From Ailanthus altissimus (taxonomy: Eukaryota > Streptophyta > Magnoliopsida > Sapindales > Simaroubaceae), in the NCBI GenBank assembly GCA_946807835.1, contig CAMPEX010000001.1, positions 7,827,001 through 7,891,000 on the forward strand: a stretch of 64,000 nt of DNA, given 5' to 3'. A program made the translations under genes and the position numbers. The notes below the pieces were generated by a model, which did not search any database, was not told the DNA's origin, and saw only the letters and a list, made by a program, of their open reading frames with translations. Below are positions 1 to 12,324 of the stretch, in pieces. Position 1 is the stretch's first letter; each line of letters begins with the position of its first letter.

Positions 1-297
1 ATTAATGCCATTCTCAATTAATAATATCCTTTCTATCATAAAATTAATCGAGTACGTGAGAAGTATATTAAAATAATAGTTTTACAATAGAAGAAATATT
101 GTTGCTCAGTTGTCAACCCTTTTTATATTATGGGAATAGAAAAAAAAAACTTGAGCCTGACAAAATAAATTTTTTGTCACTGTTAAAAGATTTGTAGGAA
201 CTCTACGATTTAGTACAATATTTAGATGAGTATACGCCTTGACCTTGGTTAAATGATCTCTATTCAAAAACTTCATATCTCTATTATATATATATAT
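1..297. other. AT-rich sequence, no gene seen
   Basis: No coding signal or recognisable repeat. It ends in a short TA run directly before the LTR fragment that begins at 298. Confidence 0.5.
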
Positions 298-812
298 TGT
301 TAGAAATTAGTGATTTAATAATTTTGTATGGGTAAAAATTATGAAGAATACCAAGAAAAGAGTCGTTATGAAGTCAAGTACGTATTGGGTGTACAAAAGA
401 GGAGCAAAATGAAAAGCTAAAAGAATGGGGGTATTGTTCATGTAGAGATACTGTTCACGCGGCAACTTAGAGTATTTTCTATTTTGGCTCAATTGACTTC
501 TTTAAGTGAGATTAGGACTCCTACAAGTAAAGACTTTTATTTCAATTAAGTTTAGGATTTTTAATGGTGTTTTATTCACTATATAAATCCTTCTAAACAC
601 AAGAGAGAGACAAGCATCTAAAGTTTCAAGATGTAAACCATAAGAGAAAATAGAGGAGCTAGGTATGCACTAAATGTGTGGTGCATTAGGGTGTAACTTT
701 TTGGGGAGTGTTTTCTTTGGGTTCTTAAGTGAACAGAAAAAACACCATATATCTTTTTGGCTTGGATACTCGGACTACTCTTATATTCTTTGTAAAAAAA
801 TCTCTTATGAGG
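298..812 (+). mobile_element. Family B LTR, 5' half only
   Basis: This begins TGTTAGAAATTAGTG and aligns almost base for base, with scattered mismatches, to the start of the complete LTR at 39930-40894. Shared features include the stretch around the words TACGTATTGGGTGT and ATGTAAACCATAAG. The match stops abruptly after CTCTTATGAG at about 811, where a sequence beginning TAGGATTAGGCATGG takes over. I read it as an LTR cut off by a later insertion or deletion. Short reading frames inside it (307-492, 674-898) have no protein resemblance. Confidence 0.75.
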
Positions 813-960
813 TAGGATTAGGCATGGTTTGGTTCAGTTCATTTTTGTCGGAATTGAACCAAATCAGTCTGATCCAATTTTTAAACTTTAAAAACTGAAT
901 GACTATTTTAAGGAGGAAAAAATTGAACCGGATTAAACCGATTCGGTCCAGTCTAATTTT
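813..960. repeat. GGTTYGGTT-rich segment, possible hAT-type subterminal region
   Basis: Repeated words such as GGTTTGGTTCAG, GAACCAAATC and GAACCGGATTAAACCG occur on both strands. Plant hAT-type elements often carry such degenerate ACCGAACC-like subterminal repeats. It lies on the 3' side of the hAT transposase relic at 2130-4118, so it could be one end of that element, but I found no matching inverted end on the other side. Confidence 0.4.
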
Positions 961-1095
961 TTCAATTTTTTTCATTTTAAATTTTGGAATTTTTATTTAC
1001 ATAATTCATATTTTATTTTATTTTATTTTAACAATTTTACATAATTCTTTTATAATTGTCCATCAACAATTCAATATAATATTCATAAAATAAAA

Positions 1096-1812
1096 TTGTC
1101 AATCAACATAATATTCAAAATAGATTATAATTTATATATAAAAATAAAATTATCTATTAATATCTAAATGTTAATCAACACCACATAATGGTGACCACAT
1201 ATCCAAAATCTAAATTGGCCAACCCTAACTAATAACAATTCCATAGAAAAAACATATTGTCCAATTCCATCAAGAAAATTATCCATAAAAATAAAAATTG
1301 ACCATCAATATAATATTCATGAAAATAAAATTTGTCATCAACATAATATTCTAAATAAGATTATAATTAATACATAAAAATAAAATTATCCACCAATATT
1401 TAATTGTCAATCAATATCATATAATAATGACCACATATCCAAAGTCAAAATGGCCAACTCTAATAATTCTATATAAAAAGAGTATTGTCTATCAACATAA
1501 TATTCATGAAAATAAAATTCTTCATCAACAAAATTATTCATAAAAATAAAATAAGTCTATCAACATAATATTCATGAAAAAAAAATTGTTCATTAACAAT
1601 TCAACATAACATTCACGAAAAAAAAAATTGTTCATCAATAATTCAACATAATATTCATGAAAATAAAATTATTCACTAACATAATATTCAAAATAAGATT
1701 ATACATAAAAATAAATTTATCTATCAATATCTAATTGTCCATTAATACAACGTAGTGGTGACCATATATTTAAAATCCAAAATGAAAAAAACTCAATAAT
1801 TATTAATTTCAT
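1096..1812. repeat. Degenerate AT-rich higher-order repeat
   Basis: Three related ~140-bp units start near 1099, 1339 and 1680. Each has the order: ACATAATATTC, an AAATAAGATTATA-like word, ATAAAAATAAA, a CTATCAATATCTAATTGTC-like word, GTGACCATATATCC-like. Between them are shorter copies of a CATCAACATAATATTCATG-like word followed by AAAATAAAATT. Probably a transposon-internal or satellite-like expansion; non-coding. Confidence 0.55.
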
Positions 1813-2129
1813 CTCCAATCCAAAAAGTCAACAAATCTACACGTATTAAAAAAAAACTTATATTAGTAAATTATAAATTATAAAGTAGATATAAGAAACA
1901 TAATAAATTTAAAATTTATTACCTCCAATACTTTTATCAATCAGTGGCCATAATATGCTCTAATGCATCCATTAAAGTGCCCAATCCTATAAAAAAAAGA
2001 TATTAAAAAATAAGTAAAGAACGAAGTTAAAAAAAAAACTATCATATGACAATATAAGTAATTATTATACTTAATTCAACGCTTTCACAAATGTCAACAT
2101 CTTTTGTATCAGGTATATCCATCTTGTTT

Positions 2130-4118
2130 TCAAGAAGAGTAGATTGAAGCTAATTCTGAGTGCAAATCAAGGAATTCACATATTGAGGAGTCAAAGAACT
2201 TCAAAATGCATCAAGAATGCGCCCTCCTATACTAAATGCAGACTTAGAGGCAATAGTAGATACTAGAATTACAAAAACATTATTAGCAATTCGAGACAAA
2301 ACTGGATACCTTACACAATTTAATTTCCACCAACTTAATATTTCAAAGTGTGCATTGTTGGACTTCTCTATCTTAGTTGATAAATACCTTTGAATCTCAT
2401 ATTCTGAGACATCAATTCTTCTTTTTATGTTTTATGGAATTGGGGCAAAGCATCGTAAGTTTCTTCCTCTTCTGCACCCCTTCATGTACTTTACCTCCTA
2501 AATTACTATCACTAGATTCCCTCTTACCATGTTATACAAATGTTTTATAACTGTCAAATAACTTAAACAACAATTGTTTAACATAATTAATCATGTCACT
2601 CACACTTGTGCTATCAAATAAACTGCCTAAACACCATTCAACAAAATTTAATTTGCAATGAGGATCAAGTATTGTTGCTACAATTAAGATGTTGTTGATT
2701 TTTTTAAGAGATCCCCAACATTTGTCAAATTTACTCTTCATAACACCAGCCATGCCCCTAATAACTTATCTCTACCGGTTATGAGTGTCTTTAAATATGA
2801 TTTAATCTTTCAAATTTTATTTAAAAATAAATAAGAAGATACTTGTTTGGATGAGCTAAATTTCAAAGTCACATCATAGAATGTCTTTAGAAACTTGACC
2901 AACCTTTAAGCATTCTCCCAATCTGCATCTTTTGGTGGCCTTACCTTTTTGTTGCCACCGTCATCCTTCCTAAAATAAAAATAATACTGATCATCATCAT
3001 ATTCCATCCGATAAAATACATTTCTTAGTTTCAAAGCACTATCTAACATTAAATATATTGAGTTCCACATAGTTGGTACATCTAAATGGACAAATGCTTT
3101 CGATGAGATTTTTTCTCTTTCTACATATTTCTTAAAAAATTTCAATCTTGAGGGGGAAGACCTAATGTACTTGACAGCATTACAAATACCAACAATAGAC
3201 TCATTCACTTCTTTTATCTCATCTTGCACAATCAAATTAATAATATGTGCACAATACTGTAAATGCATAAAGTTACCATCCAAAACTAATAAATCCGCCT
3301 TTCAACTCCTCAATTTTCTTTTGACATAAGACACTGCAACATCATTTGCACTTGCATTGTCCACTGTAATAGCAATGATGTTTTCAATGCCTCATTCAAG
3401 TAAATAACTTTCTACATACTTCCCAATAGTTTATCCTTTATGGTTTGCAATAGTTCCAAAACTGAGAATCCTCTTATGCAACTCCCACTTCTTATAAATA
3501 AGTGAGATGTTATTACCATGTAATTCTTATTTTGAATTAAAGTCCAAGCATCTGTTGTGATAGAAATCCTCTGCCTATTAAATCATAAAATACTTTGTAA
3601 CAAGACATTCTCATTCGTATGCAGCTTAAGGATGTCTCTTGTAACTGTTCTTCATAATGGCATTTTAAATCTTGGACAAGATTTTGCCATAAACTTAATA
3701 AACCTTTCACCATCTACATTCTTAAAAGGCCACTCATCTTTTATTATGCATCAAATAAGTAATTTTCTAAAATCTTCCTAATTAAACCCAATCGCCACAA
3801 CATTTGTACCACTTTTTCCCCGCATTAACATTTGTTTTTTTTTTCTAATACTAACTCCTGTTGTATTTCATCAATTTATGTGCTCAGATAAGCAACACAT
3901 CTCTTTAAATGAGACCTCAAATTTAAAGTTCCAACATTACTACCGTGGCAGGCATATGTCTTCTTATAGTAGTTGCATCTAACTCTTTCTCCACCTAGTA
4001 GCTTGGTGAAACTTTTCTGAACTGTTGATCTCAAGTGACTAGAATTACTATTGGTAACACTTTGCCGATCTCCTTCAATTCTAAAGTACGATCCATTATA
4101 CAAAAAAATCATAATCAC
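2130..4118 (-). pseudogene. hAT transposase relic (BED finger, RICESLEEPER-like)
   Basis: Three separated minus-strand stretches fit one plant hAT transposase read right to left. At 3876-4118 there is a BED-type zinc finger (VRCNYYKKTYACHGSN, then TLNLRSHLKRC); the second zinc cysteine is tyrosine here. At 2906-3283 is the middle domain with CAHIINLIVQD and LDVPTMWNSIYLML. At 2532-2753 is the KFDKCWGSL...ILDPHCKL section. Finally 2130-2330 encodes the C-terminal dimerisation region with WWKLNCVRYPVL and SAFSIGGRILDAF. Frameshifts and stops separate the pieces, so no functional transposase is possible. Terminal inverted repeats and the 8-bp target duplication typical of hAT were not found. Family assignment is firm; the exact ends are not. 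Confidence 0.85.
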
Positions 4119-6250
4119 AATTCATAACACTATCACAACCAAAAAGCAAGGTTACATTTTACATTTTACACTAGCACAATCAACATTATCACGGGTTCTT
4201 GAAAGCATGAATAAGTAAACCTTGATGTAAATTTACTTAACATGTTGTCTTGCCAAGTCCATTTTACTTCTTGAACTTAACCAAATCAGTGTCCAAGAAT
4301 GAAGAATCCAAGTAACCAATTAACCAAAGTGCTCATTAAAGCATGCTATGGACTATTTGATCTCTTTTTAATTATTAGTATTGTTATCAGAAAGTGTTAG
4401 TGCCTATCTATAGTTTGAATATCAAAGTATAGGCTGTGCGATGGGGAATCAAAACTCAATAAAATAAAGCTTTGATCTAAACTAAGCAAATCTTGAAAGC
4501 TAAGCAAATTTAGCACCAAAACAAGTTCCATTTGAACATTTTAAAAAAAATGAGACTTGAGATACAGTGAGCATTCTTAGATTATACTAAATTTGAAGTC
4601 TATAATTATATGCACAGATTAACATATTATATGCATATATTCAATTAGACTAGAATGAAGAAAAAGAAAATTGGGAGTTTTCGACTCTATTATTATTATT
4701 ATGTTAGTTCACCGCTTAAATATTAGATCTTTTATCATTGAGGTTCATAATTATAAAAAATATATTCGTAAAATCTTTTGGCATTAAACATTGACAAAAT
4801 GATCATCAAATGGTCTTTTTTTTCTAGTTCATTAAATAATTATAAATATTATCAAAATTTTAATGATAACAAGGACTTGAAAAAATAAATAATATGGGCT
4901 AATAAATAATAACTAACTTCAAATATGTCCCATTTTATCAAGTAAATCTGTTTTGATATAAATTTACTTAACATGTTATCTTGCCAAAGTCCGTTTTACT
5001 TTCTGAACTTAACCAAACCAGTGTCCAAGAATGAAGAATCCAATTAAACTTTATACTGCTAAACTTTTATCTAAGAAATGGCACTGACCACAACAAATCC
5101 TTACCTTAGAAATGTCAGAGTAAAATAAGAACTTTACATGACAGAGTACACAAAGGCTAGAAACTAGTAAGAATGCCACTATGTAGAACTTCACCCTTAT
5201 GCCACTATGCATAAGCCAGCTGCATCCATTGTTAATAAGCTAGCTATATTATTATTAAATTAATAACATACACCATCAATTCATTAAACATTAACAATCA
5301 AACTCATATAATAAACACCATAAAAACTCACCAAACTAACCGAAGAGAAAATACAAACTCATATAATAAAATCAAATAATAATACACATACTTATATATA
5401 ATAAACTCAATTACTCATCATTCATCATTACTAAACATTACTCAATTATTGCATTATATAATAAACTCATATAATAATACAAATACTTAATTATTCATCA
5501 TTCATCAAACACCATCAATGGAATGACGATTAAGAAATTCATCAAATATAATTATAAAACTAACCGAGAGAGATAACTAAAGAAGAAGATTAAGAATGGA
5601 TCGACGAATGGCAATCGACAAAAGGCGAACAGTGAATAGTGAAAGGTGAACGACGAACGACAAATAGAGAATCGACAAACAAAAAACAACAATCGTCAAA
5701 AAAGCAAGGAGACAGAAGAATCACGGCATCGACAGCAACAATGGCAAGACCGTAGCAAAGCAATTTGACCTTCTTGATCCTTCAAAAATTGCTCTTTCTC
5801 TCACTTCTTCTCTCTCCTCTTGATTCTTGAATTAAGTTTTTTGATCTTCTATTTATAGGTTTATATCTTCAAATTAGAGTGAAACATCAAATACAAGTCA
5901 GATTATGATTTTACTGTTCACGAGTACTATTTATGCAGTACTGTTCATGCACACTACTTTAGATTTTCATCTTCATTTGCTCTAATAACTCCAAACCTAA
6001 AAAATAATAAAAAAGCATATAAAAAGTCAAATAATATTAATTTCAATGAACAAACATTAAACTTGTAAGATAGAAATATTAAACCTAATTAACCCTTATC
6101 AAAGCCGTACTATTCTTTTTACTCAAGCCCTTACATTGTTATGGACTGATTTTGGCCATGTTTCCCTTTTAAGGAATTTTTGCAAAATTGCTTTCTTCTG
6201 AAAGTGATTTCAATTAGAAATTGAATGATTTATGGATGACGACTTCACGG
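4119..6250. other. Non-coding sequence with a separated direct repeat
   Basis: No gene seen. A ~100-bp segment at about 4216-4318 (ACTTAACATGTTGTCTTGCC ... GTGTCCAAGAATGAAGAATC) recurs in the same orientation at about 4967-5042 with a few mismatches. The stretch 5580-5960 is locally less AT-rich and contains a pyrimidine-rich run and the word CTGTTCACGAGTACTATTT. It may be the 5' flank of the hAT relic, but this is a guess. Confidence 0.4.
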
Positions 6251-6261
6251 AAGGGACCCAC

Positions 6262-7260
6262 TTACTTTCCAAGAACATAATTCTTAAGAACACCATCCAC
6301 AAGATCAATCTTAACACTAAGTGGAGCCTCGTTCAAAACACATGTGAGAGGGTGTACTATTGGAGGAGGCAATAGGTTCTCATAAGATACTTCAAGACTC
6401 TTGCTTGACATAAAGAGGATAGGTGAGGGTTTGTTGGAAGGAAATGATACAAGTGGTCCTATCTGCGTTTCTTTAATACCCCATTCATTATCTAAAATAT
6501 TTCCCTTATTTATCATTGTACCGTCGTGCAAAACAAGCATCTTTCTGGAAGCCCTTCGATACTCTCCCCCTAATGCTAAACCGAATCACTTTGTAATATT
6601 GACTATGTCATCCTTATTCATCAACTAAGCAATATCCTTAAGATCCATAACATTAATCAACTTCCCATTACCTATATTGACTCGCAACACCGACTTCTAG
6701 CTACTAGAATCTGTTATCAGTTTAGGCTTATTAGAAGAGAAAGACCTTTTAGAAGAATTGGTTTCCTGAAAATATGTGCCAGAGCCATGAACCCCTTCTA
6801 GCAGATCAACCATCATATTATGCAAAAATCCAGTCCTTATCCACGCACTATAGAGCCTGAGCAGTCGCTCTTCTCTCCTCTCTATAACACGAGAACATTC
6901 CGTATTAGGCTGTCCAAATAGGTCATATACAAAACATATTTTTAAAAGCCATTCGTACCTTTATAAGACAATAATAATCTCACTAGATCCTTCAAGTTTT
7001 ACCTTCACATCTAGCTTAATAGCTTGAGAAATATTGAAATTAACATGAATCATATGAACTTCCCAAAACATTCATACATGGCTTCTTTATCTACCTCTTC
7101 GACAATCCTTATCATCTCTATAATTTTAAAGCCATCAGCCGAATACATAAGGAATAATTGCAGCCCATGAAACTGCACCTAAAAAGATACTCGGTTGAAA
7201 GTAAGATCTATAATATACCATAGTCTCCTCTGAATTACAAGTACAATCAAGCTATTGTTG
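6262..7260 (-). pseudogene. LINE ORF1 (DUF4283 / zinc-knuckle) relic
   Basis: Minus-strand translation across stops and shifts matches the plan of plant L1-type LINE ORF1 proteins. First comes a DUF4283-like part (VQFHGLQLF, then MIRIVEEVDKEA), then a 'KLDVKVKLEG' strand, then a broken knuckle YEWLLKICFVYD..GQPNTEC. That last motif corresponds to the usual YExLPxFCFxCGxxGHxxxEC with the second Cys and the His lost. The downstream frame 6262-6540 (MLVLHDGTMINKG...) is the variable tail. No intact ORF remains. The assignment rests on motif order, not on a database match. Confidence 0.6.
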
Positions 7261-7800
7261 AAAGATCAAGGCCCCTGCCCCCCCAGGATCAGAATCAGCC
7301 CTAAAATTTATAGAAAAAATATTGTTCCCTGCACTAAGCATTTCTACTATAAAGCCTTCTGTAGTCTACTACTAGTTTTGTATATAAGCAATGATTGTGG
7401 CTTTACTAATTGAGCAAGAGCAAAAAAATTTCTAATCAAGGAAAGAGCCACCTTGTTTTTGCCTTTGCGACTCACACCAGAATCCAAAGTAGCAATAGAA
7501 ATTAAATCATCATGAAGATCCATCGTTAGATATCTTCTCAACATATTATCAATGTACATCCACATCTTGAACATGAAGTGGCATAAAAATGAAATCCCTA
7601 GAAACAACACAAAAATACAAACACTCACAACACCTATAAAAAGGACTAAAAACAAATTAGGGATAAAGACATTTTTGTCCTACGAATTTAACTTAATTCT
7701 CAATTTTATCTCACGAGTTTTAAAACTTTTAATTTTGTCCTAGTCCTTTAGTATGATTCCGTTAATTTTAATTGAAAATGTCATTTGATTGTACATTGAC

Positions 7801-7862
7801 AATTTTGCCCTCAGTTATTATGTTAATTAAAAATTTTGCCCTCAGTTATTATGTTAATTAAA
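7801..7862. repeat. 31-bp tandem duplication inside the MULE
   Basis: The unit starting AATTTTGCCCTCAGTTATTA is repeated exactly twice (7801-7831, 7832-7862), next to the inner edge of the left TIR. Confidence 0.9.
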
Positions 7863-8009
7863 AATAGTACATTATACAATGTACATGTGTCGGTTATTAA
7901 TAGCCTATTAAAAATAAAAAGACACATGGCACGTTTTAATAGGTTCAAAATTTAATATTTATTAAAATTTTATTTTATATTAAAAAATAATTAAAATAAA
8001 TAAAATTGA

Positions 8010-8560
8010 ACTACCAAAATGGGCGACCGTCGTCACCGGCCACCATTAGTCGCCAGATTTCAGTAAAGCAAATAGGTAAACTTTATATCATTATATTCTA
8101 TTTTTTTTATATATACACAATAGTGGAATCATTTTTATTAAAAAGAAAATAAGAAGGTGGCCAAAAAATAGATCGAAAATAGGGAGATGGTGGCGGCCAC
8201 TGCGCGCCACCATGGAACACCACTGCCTCTACTGTTGGACAGATCGGCGGTCGATCTATCCAACGGTGGGGGTGGTGCACGCCACCGCCTACCATTTGAT
8301 GGTGAATAGTGGTGACCGTCGGTCACGCGTCGAATGGCAGTGGCTACCGTATGGGCGGTGCATGCCACAGCCCGCCATGCGACGAGCGACTGCCGACTCG
8401 TGGTGGTTGTCAGCAACCACCACCGTTCGTCGTCGAACGGTGGTGCGGTGGCGTGCACTGCCCCCACTATTGGACAAATTTGCCACCAATCTGTCCAATG
8501 ATGGGGGCGGTGCACGCCACCGCCTTACCATTCGACGACGAACGGCAGTAGCCGCTGCTT
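8010..8560. repeat. GC-rich core with direct and inverted repeats
   Basis: A ~90-bp segment at about 8229-8320 recurs at about 8464-8545 in the same orientation. Shared words are TTGGACAGATC / TTGGACAAATT, a TCTGTCCAA-like word, and GGTGCACGCCACCGCC followed by TACCATT. Between the copies are a perfect hairpin ACCGTTCG-TCGT-CGAACGGT (about 8422-8441) and the near palindrome TGGTGGTTGTCAGCAACCACCA (8401-8421 region). Long reading frames are open on both strands at once, which is a by-product of GC richness and not evidence of coding. Confidence 0.75.
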
Positions 8561-9130
8561 TCTACAGTGTTTTGTTTTCACTTTTGGTACATCTATGATA
8601 CTCCATTGACCAAAAAAATCTACTATTGCATAGATCACAAAATTTTGAGTTCAATGATGTCAATTTTAAGTCAAATCACAATTTGTCACCGACAACCGGT
8701 TGGCTACCGATGGCAGCAGCGATGGCGACTGCTCTCTTTTTATTTATTTATTTAATTTTATTATTTAAGTGACAAATCAGTGATTGACATGTGGATATTT
8801 TGTGTCAGGCCATTTTAAATTTTTGTATAGAGTGACTGTTTTGCCCCTCCAGTGTTAAAATTAACGGAATCTTACTAATAAACTAGGAAAAAATTGAATT
8901 TTCTAAAACTCGTGGAATAAAATTAAAAATTAGATCAAACTCATAGGACAAAAATGTCCTTACCCCAAAAAATTAGGATACTACAAATATTGACCCAACC
9001 AAGACTAAAAAAAAACTAACGTTATAGCCATAAGCAAATATAGTGGCAGTCGTAGCATGAACATTGCTTCTTGAAAGTTTAAGAGCAGAACCTAAGGAAG
9101 AACTCATGTGATCACTTGATTTAAATATTA

Positions 9131-9878
9131 GGAATATTATCATCAATCTTTGAGATATGACCTAATTATAATAATATCCATAGGTTTAAAAAATCAATGT
9201 TAGTGCCCAATTTTTTTATAAAATATGTACGAATATTTAATCATCAGCGATTTACCATCAAACTTAACATATTCAAGGGTAATTAAGTCTTTTACACTTT
9301 AAACATTCAAATTTTTTTAAATAAATAATAAAATTTAAAAGATAAAAAATAAAATATAAACTACCAGCCAAAATGGCCAGTTAGATCGCCCACAATGGCC
9401 GCTACAAGCAGCGTCCAAAGTGGTTATTAATGAAGCAGCCATTTTAGTCGCCACAAGCAGCAGTCAAAGTGGCCACTGATAAAGTGGTCATTTTGGCTAC
9501 CTAATGTTTTTTTTTTATATTTTTTAATTTTATTTATTATTAATAATTTATATATATTATTTTTTAAAGTATTTAAATTTTTTATTTTTATTATTTTTTA
9601 AAGGGTTTTTATGATGATTATTTTATTTTTAATTTTTTTAATCAAAATTTTAAAATTCATGCAAGTCTTTATCATGCCAGTTTCATTTAATGTTTAAAGG
9701 GTAATTTGGTTATTTGATATTGATTGACATGGAATCTGTTTAATTTAATTGAATATTTCTAATGATTAAATATTCATGAATTTTTTGTTAAAAAAATTGA
9801 GTACTAACGTCGAATTTTTAAACTTATGAATATTGTTGTAATTATGTCATACCTCAAAGATATTGATGATAATATCTC
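9131..9878. mobile_element. Second non-autonomous MULE, ~120-bp TIRs, 9-bp TSD
   Basis: The left end GGAATATTATCATCAATCTT pairs with the minus-strand reading of the right end, GAGATATTATCATCAATATC. Similarity continues for ~120 bp through TTTAAAAA and a GTTAGTGCCCAATTTTTTTA-like word to GAATATTTAATCAT. Flanks are TAAATATTA (9122-9130) and TAACTATTA (9879-9887), a 9-bp duplication with one mismatch. The 140-bp middle (9360-9500) contains repeated AAAATGGCCA / AGTGGCCACT-like words. It sits only 164 bp from the end of the previous MULE. No coding capacity. Confidence 0.85.
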
Positions 9879-9887
9879 TAACTATTA

Positions 9888-12324
9888 TGCGATGGTAAAA
9901 AATGTTGGCAATAAATAAATATTAAAGTTACAATTAAAAAATTTTATATAAAGTTAAAGAAAATAAATTTAACAAGAAAATTTTTGAAGGTAAAAATTTA
10001 ATAACCATTTAAACATTCTCTCTTTAATACTGACAACAAATTCATATATTAATTTTTTTCAATTCATATAAATGTGTTACCATTAAATTATTTGTCAAAA
10101 ACAAACAACTTAAAACATGTAAATAATCAACAATAAACTAAATTTAAACTTGAGATTTAGAAAACACACCACCCGTAATTTTTTTTAAAAAAATGTTGCT
10201 TTTTTTTTTCTTAATTAGTTATTACAACTTTGGACATTTGTTTTGACCAAATTAAAACAAAACAAAACAAAAAAAAATTGTAAATTTAAATAGTTATAAA
10301 AATCTTTTGATACAGATAAATAATCTTTTACTTAAATATAATTTTAAAACTTTTTTAAAATCTTTTCTCGAATTATCAGAAAAGCTAATTTATATAAATA
10401 AAGCTTATTAATGGATTCTCAAAACTGTTTTTGGGGTCATTCTATAACATGTAAATTGAAGTCGAAAATAATTTAAATCATTAAATTAAATCAAAAAATT
10501 AAGAATAATGATATTCAACTATTAATCTAACAGATATAAATAATCTCATTATCAATATTGTTAAAACTTTTTCAATATTGTAGAATAATTTTTTATGGGA
10601 AGACAATATTAATATCCGTTGGGATTGACACAATAGTTAATTTTAAACTAATCACACATTTGTTTTAATAAAAATTATAAAATATACTTATAATAAACAT
10701 TAAAGATTAAAAAATGTATTTAACGATTAAAAGATGATTAAATTAGTGGCAACTTATATTAACACTTCTCTTTTAAGTTAATTTGATGTATTGTAATCAT
10801 AATTACCAAGTCCTTGTGATTCATTTGACCATCTTTTGATCAGTTTTTTAAGTAAGAAGTTTGGGAAAATTTAGTTGGCACTCTCATTTTCAGCAATCAT
10901 CAAATTACTCCCTAAAAAATGTAAAAATTCCTATCCAATGAATTTCCAAAACCGTGGGCTCAACTTGATGATTGATAAAAAAAAAAAAAGAGGGGGTAGA
11001 GTGAAATTTACCACAGAAGTTTTTATCTTTGTAATTGGCATCCAATCCAAAACCATGAATTGGGATTTGGTTGTTTATATGTAGCAATCATATGGATTTT
11101 TATAGGTGTCACAAAATTAACACCTCAAATTTTATAAACTATGTATAAAATCATTGTATTGCAGTTTTAGGCTGAATAACTTCAATAACATGTTATAACC
11201 ACATTTTTATGTTTTCAAAATGCTCAAATTGCCTTCAATTAAATTTTAATCAAGAAACATGAGTTAATTTAATAGGATTAAGAATCTTGTAACACATAAT
11301 ATATTTAAAATCATCATGAGAGAGATTCTATCTATTCCTGGCATTTGATAACTAGCCAAATATGGTGTAGGAGAAATTTTTTTACTAACTTTCAATTTTT
11401 TTTTAGGGTAATATGATTATAAAATCCCTTTTTTTTTTCTATATATTGCCTTTTAGATAGAATAACCCTATATTGTATAATACTACATATACAAGCATGG
11501 TATAAAAATTAATGTAGCATATAAATATTAGCCCATGTAATTTTTTATAAACTCTTAGCCCATGTAATTTAATTTCACAATAATGTTATGTTAAGTGACA
11601 CATCAATTGTGCCACCAATCAACAACTACCACTTATCAATTGTTGCCTTTTCAAACATTTTTGTTTTTGAAAAAAAAAAATACAATAAAAGATACTTCTT
11701 AAATGAACTCGAATCCTATGTCCTTGTGAAGATCAAAGAGTACAATTGAGGAGAAATACTTGGGACTGAAGGAGAAAGGAAGAAGAAAATGTTATGTTTT
11801 ATGCATTTCCACACCCAAAATAATATAAACTTTTTACATTCCATTCATCATATAACTACAATTCATAGTACTCTCAATACAGCCTTATGATTAATATAAC
11901 ATTTTTGCAATCCATATAATCTATAATATATATAAAACAACCCTCAGTATTGTCAAAGTTTTCATGATTAATTATGGTTACAAATCTTTGAAACTCAAAT
12001 CATGATATTTCAAAATCCCAATTATTTATAACATATGATATCTGTAGTAAAGATCAAACTGTTTCTGACTTTGGTCGTTGAGGAAGAAAATATTAAATCT
12101 GGCAAGGCAAAAAGACATGTAAGAAGAAGCATATATTAGTAAATACAAGTGAAAATATTAAAATACACTCACAGACATTTTTCCGATGACTAGATTTTAG
12201 GAGTTACTTTGACTTAACACCACCCAGCGTTAATATCGAAGCACAACTTTATAAATATTATTAAACATAGATTACATTATCTTCACCGGGCTGATATAAG
12301 GGAGATAAATGATTAATTGTAAAA
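9888..12324. other. AT-rich intergenic sequence
   Basis: Homopolymer and AT runs only; no coding similarity. Short frames at 10875-11087 overlap on opposite strands across a poly-A/poly-T tract and are not credible. The right part is 3' flank of the MED15-like gene. Confidence 0.5.

Larger units (their letters stand above)
7660..8966. mobile_element. Non-autonomous MULE with ~112-bp TIRs and 9-bp TSD
   Basis: The left end GGGATAAAGACATTTTTGTC and the right end (read on the minus strand) GGGGTAAGGACATTTTTGTC start inverted repeats that stay alignable for ~112 bp, up to GATTCCGTTAATTTTAA on both sides. Directly outside are AACAAATTA (7651-7659) and AAAAAATTA (8967-8975), a 9-bp target duplication with one mismatch; 9 bp is the Mutator-superfamily length. 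There is no transposase inside. The core (8010-8560) is strikingly GC-rich compared with everything around it, as in elements that captured foreign sequence, but I cannot identify a donor gene. Confidence 0.85.

Noticed and set aside
1096..1812. CRISPR-like spaced repeats
   Set aside because: Units are degenerate, of unequal spacing, AT-rich and in a plant nuclear context.
7347..7655. 102-codon minus-strand frame with a hydrophobic N-terminus
   Set aside because: It lies between a LINE relic and a MULE, has no motif and overlaps a TSD; a chance frame is more likely.
8107..8598. Several overlapping 80-128-codon frames on both strands
   Set aside because: They lie in the GC-rich repetitive MULE core, where stops are scarce in all frames; the products are His/Arg/Trp-rich with no motif.
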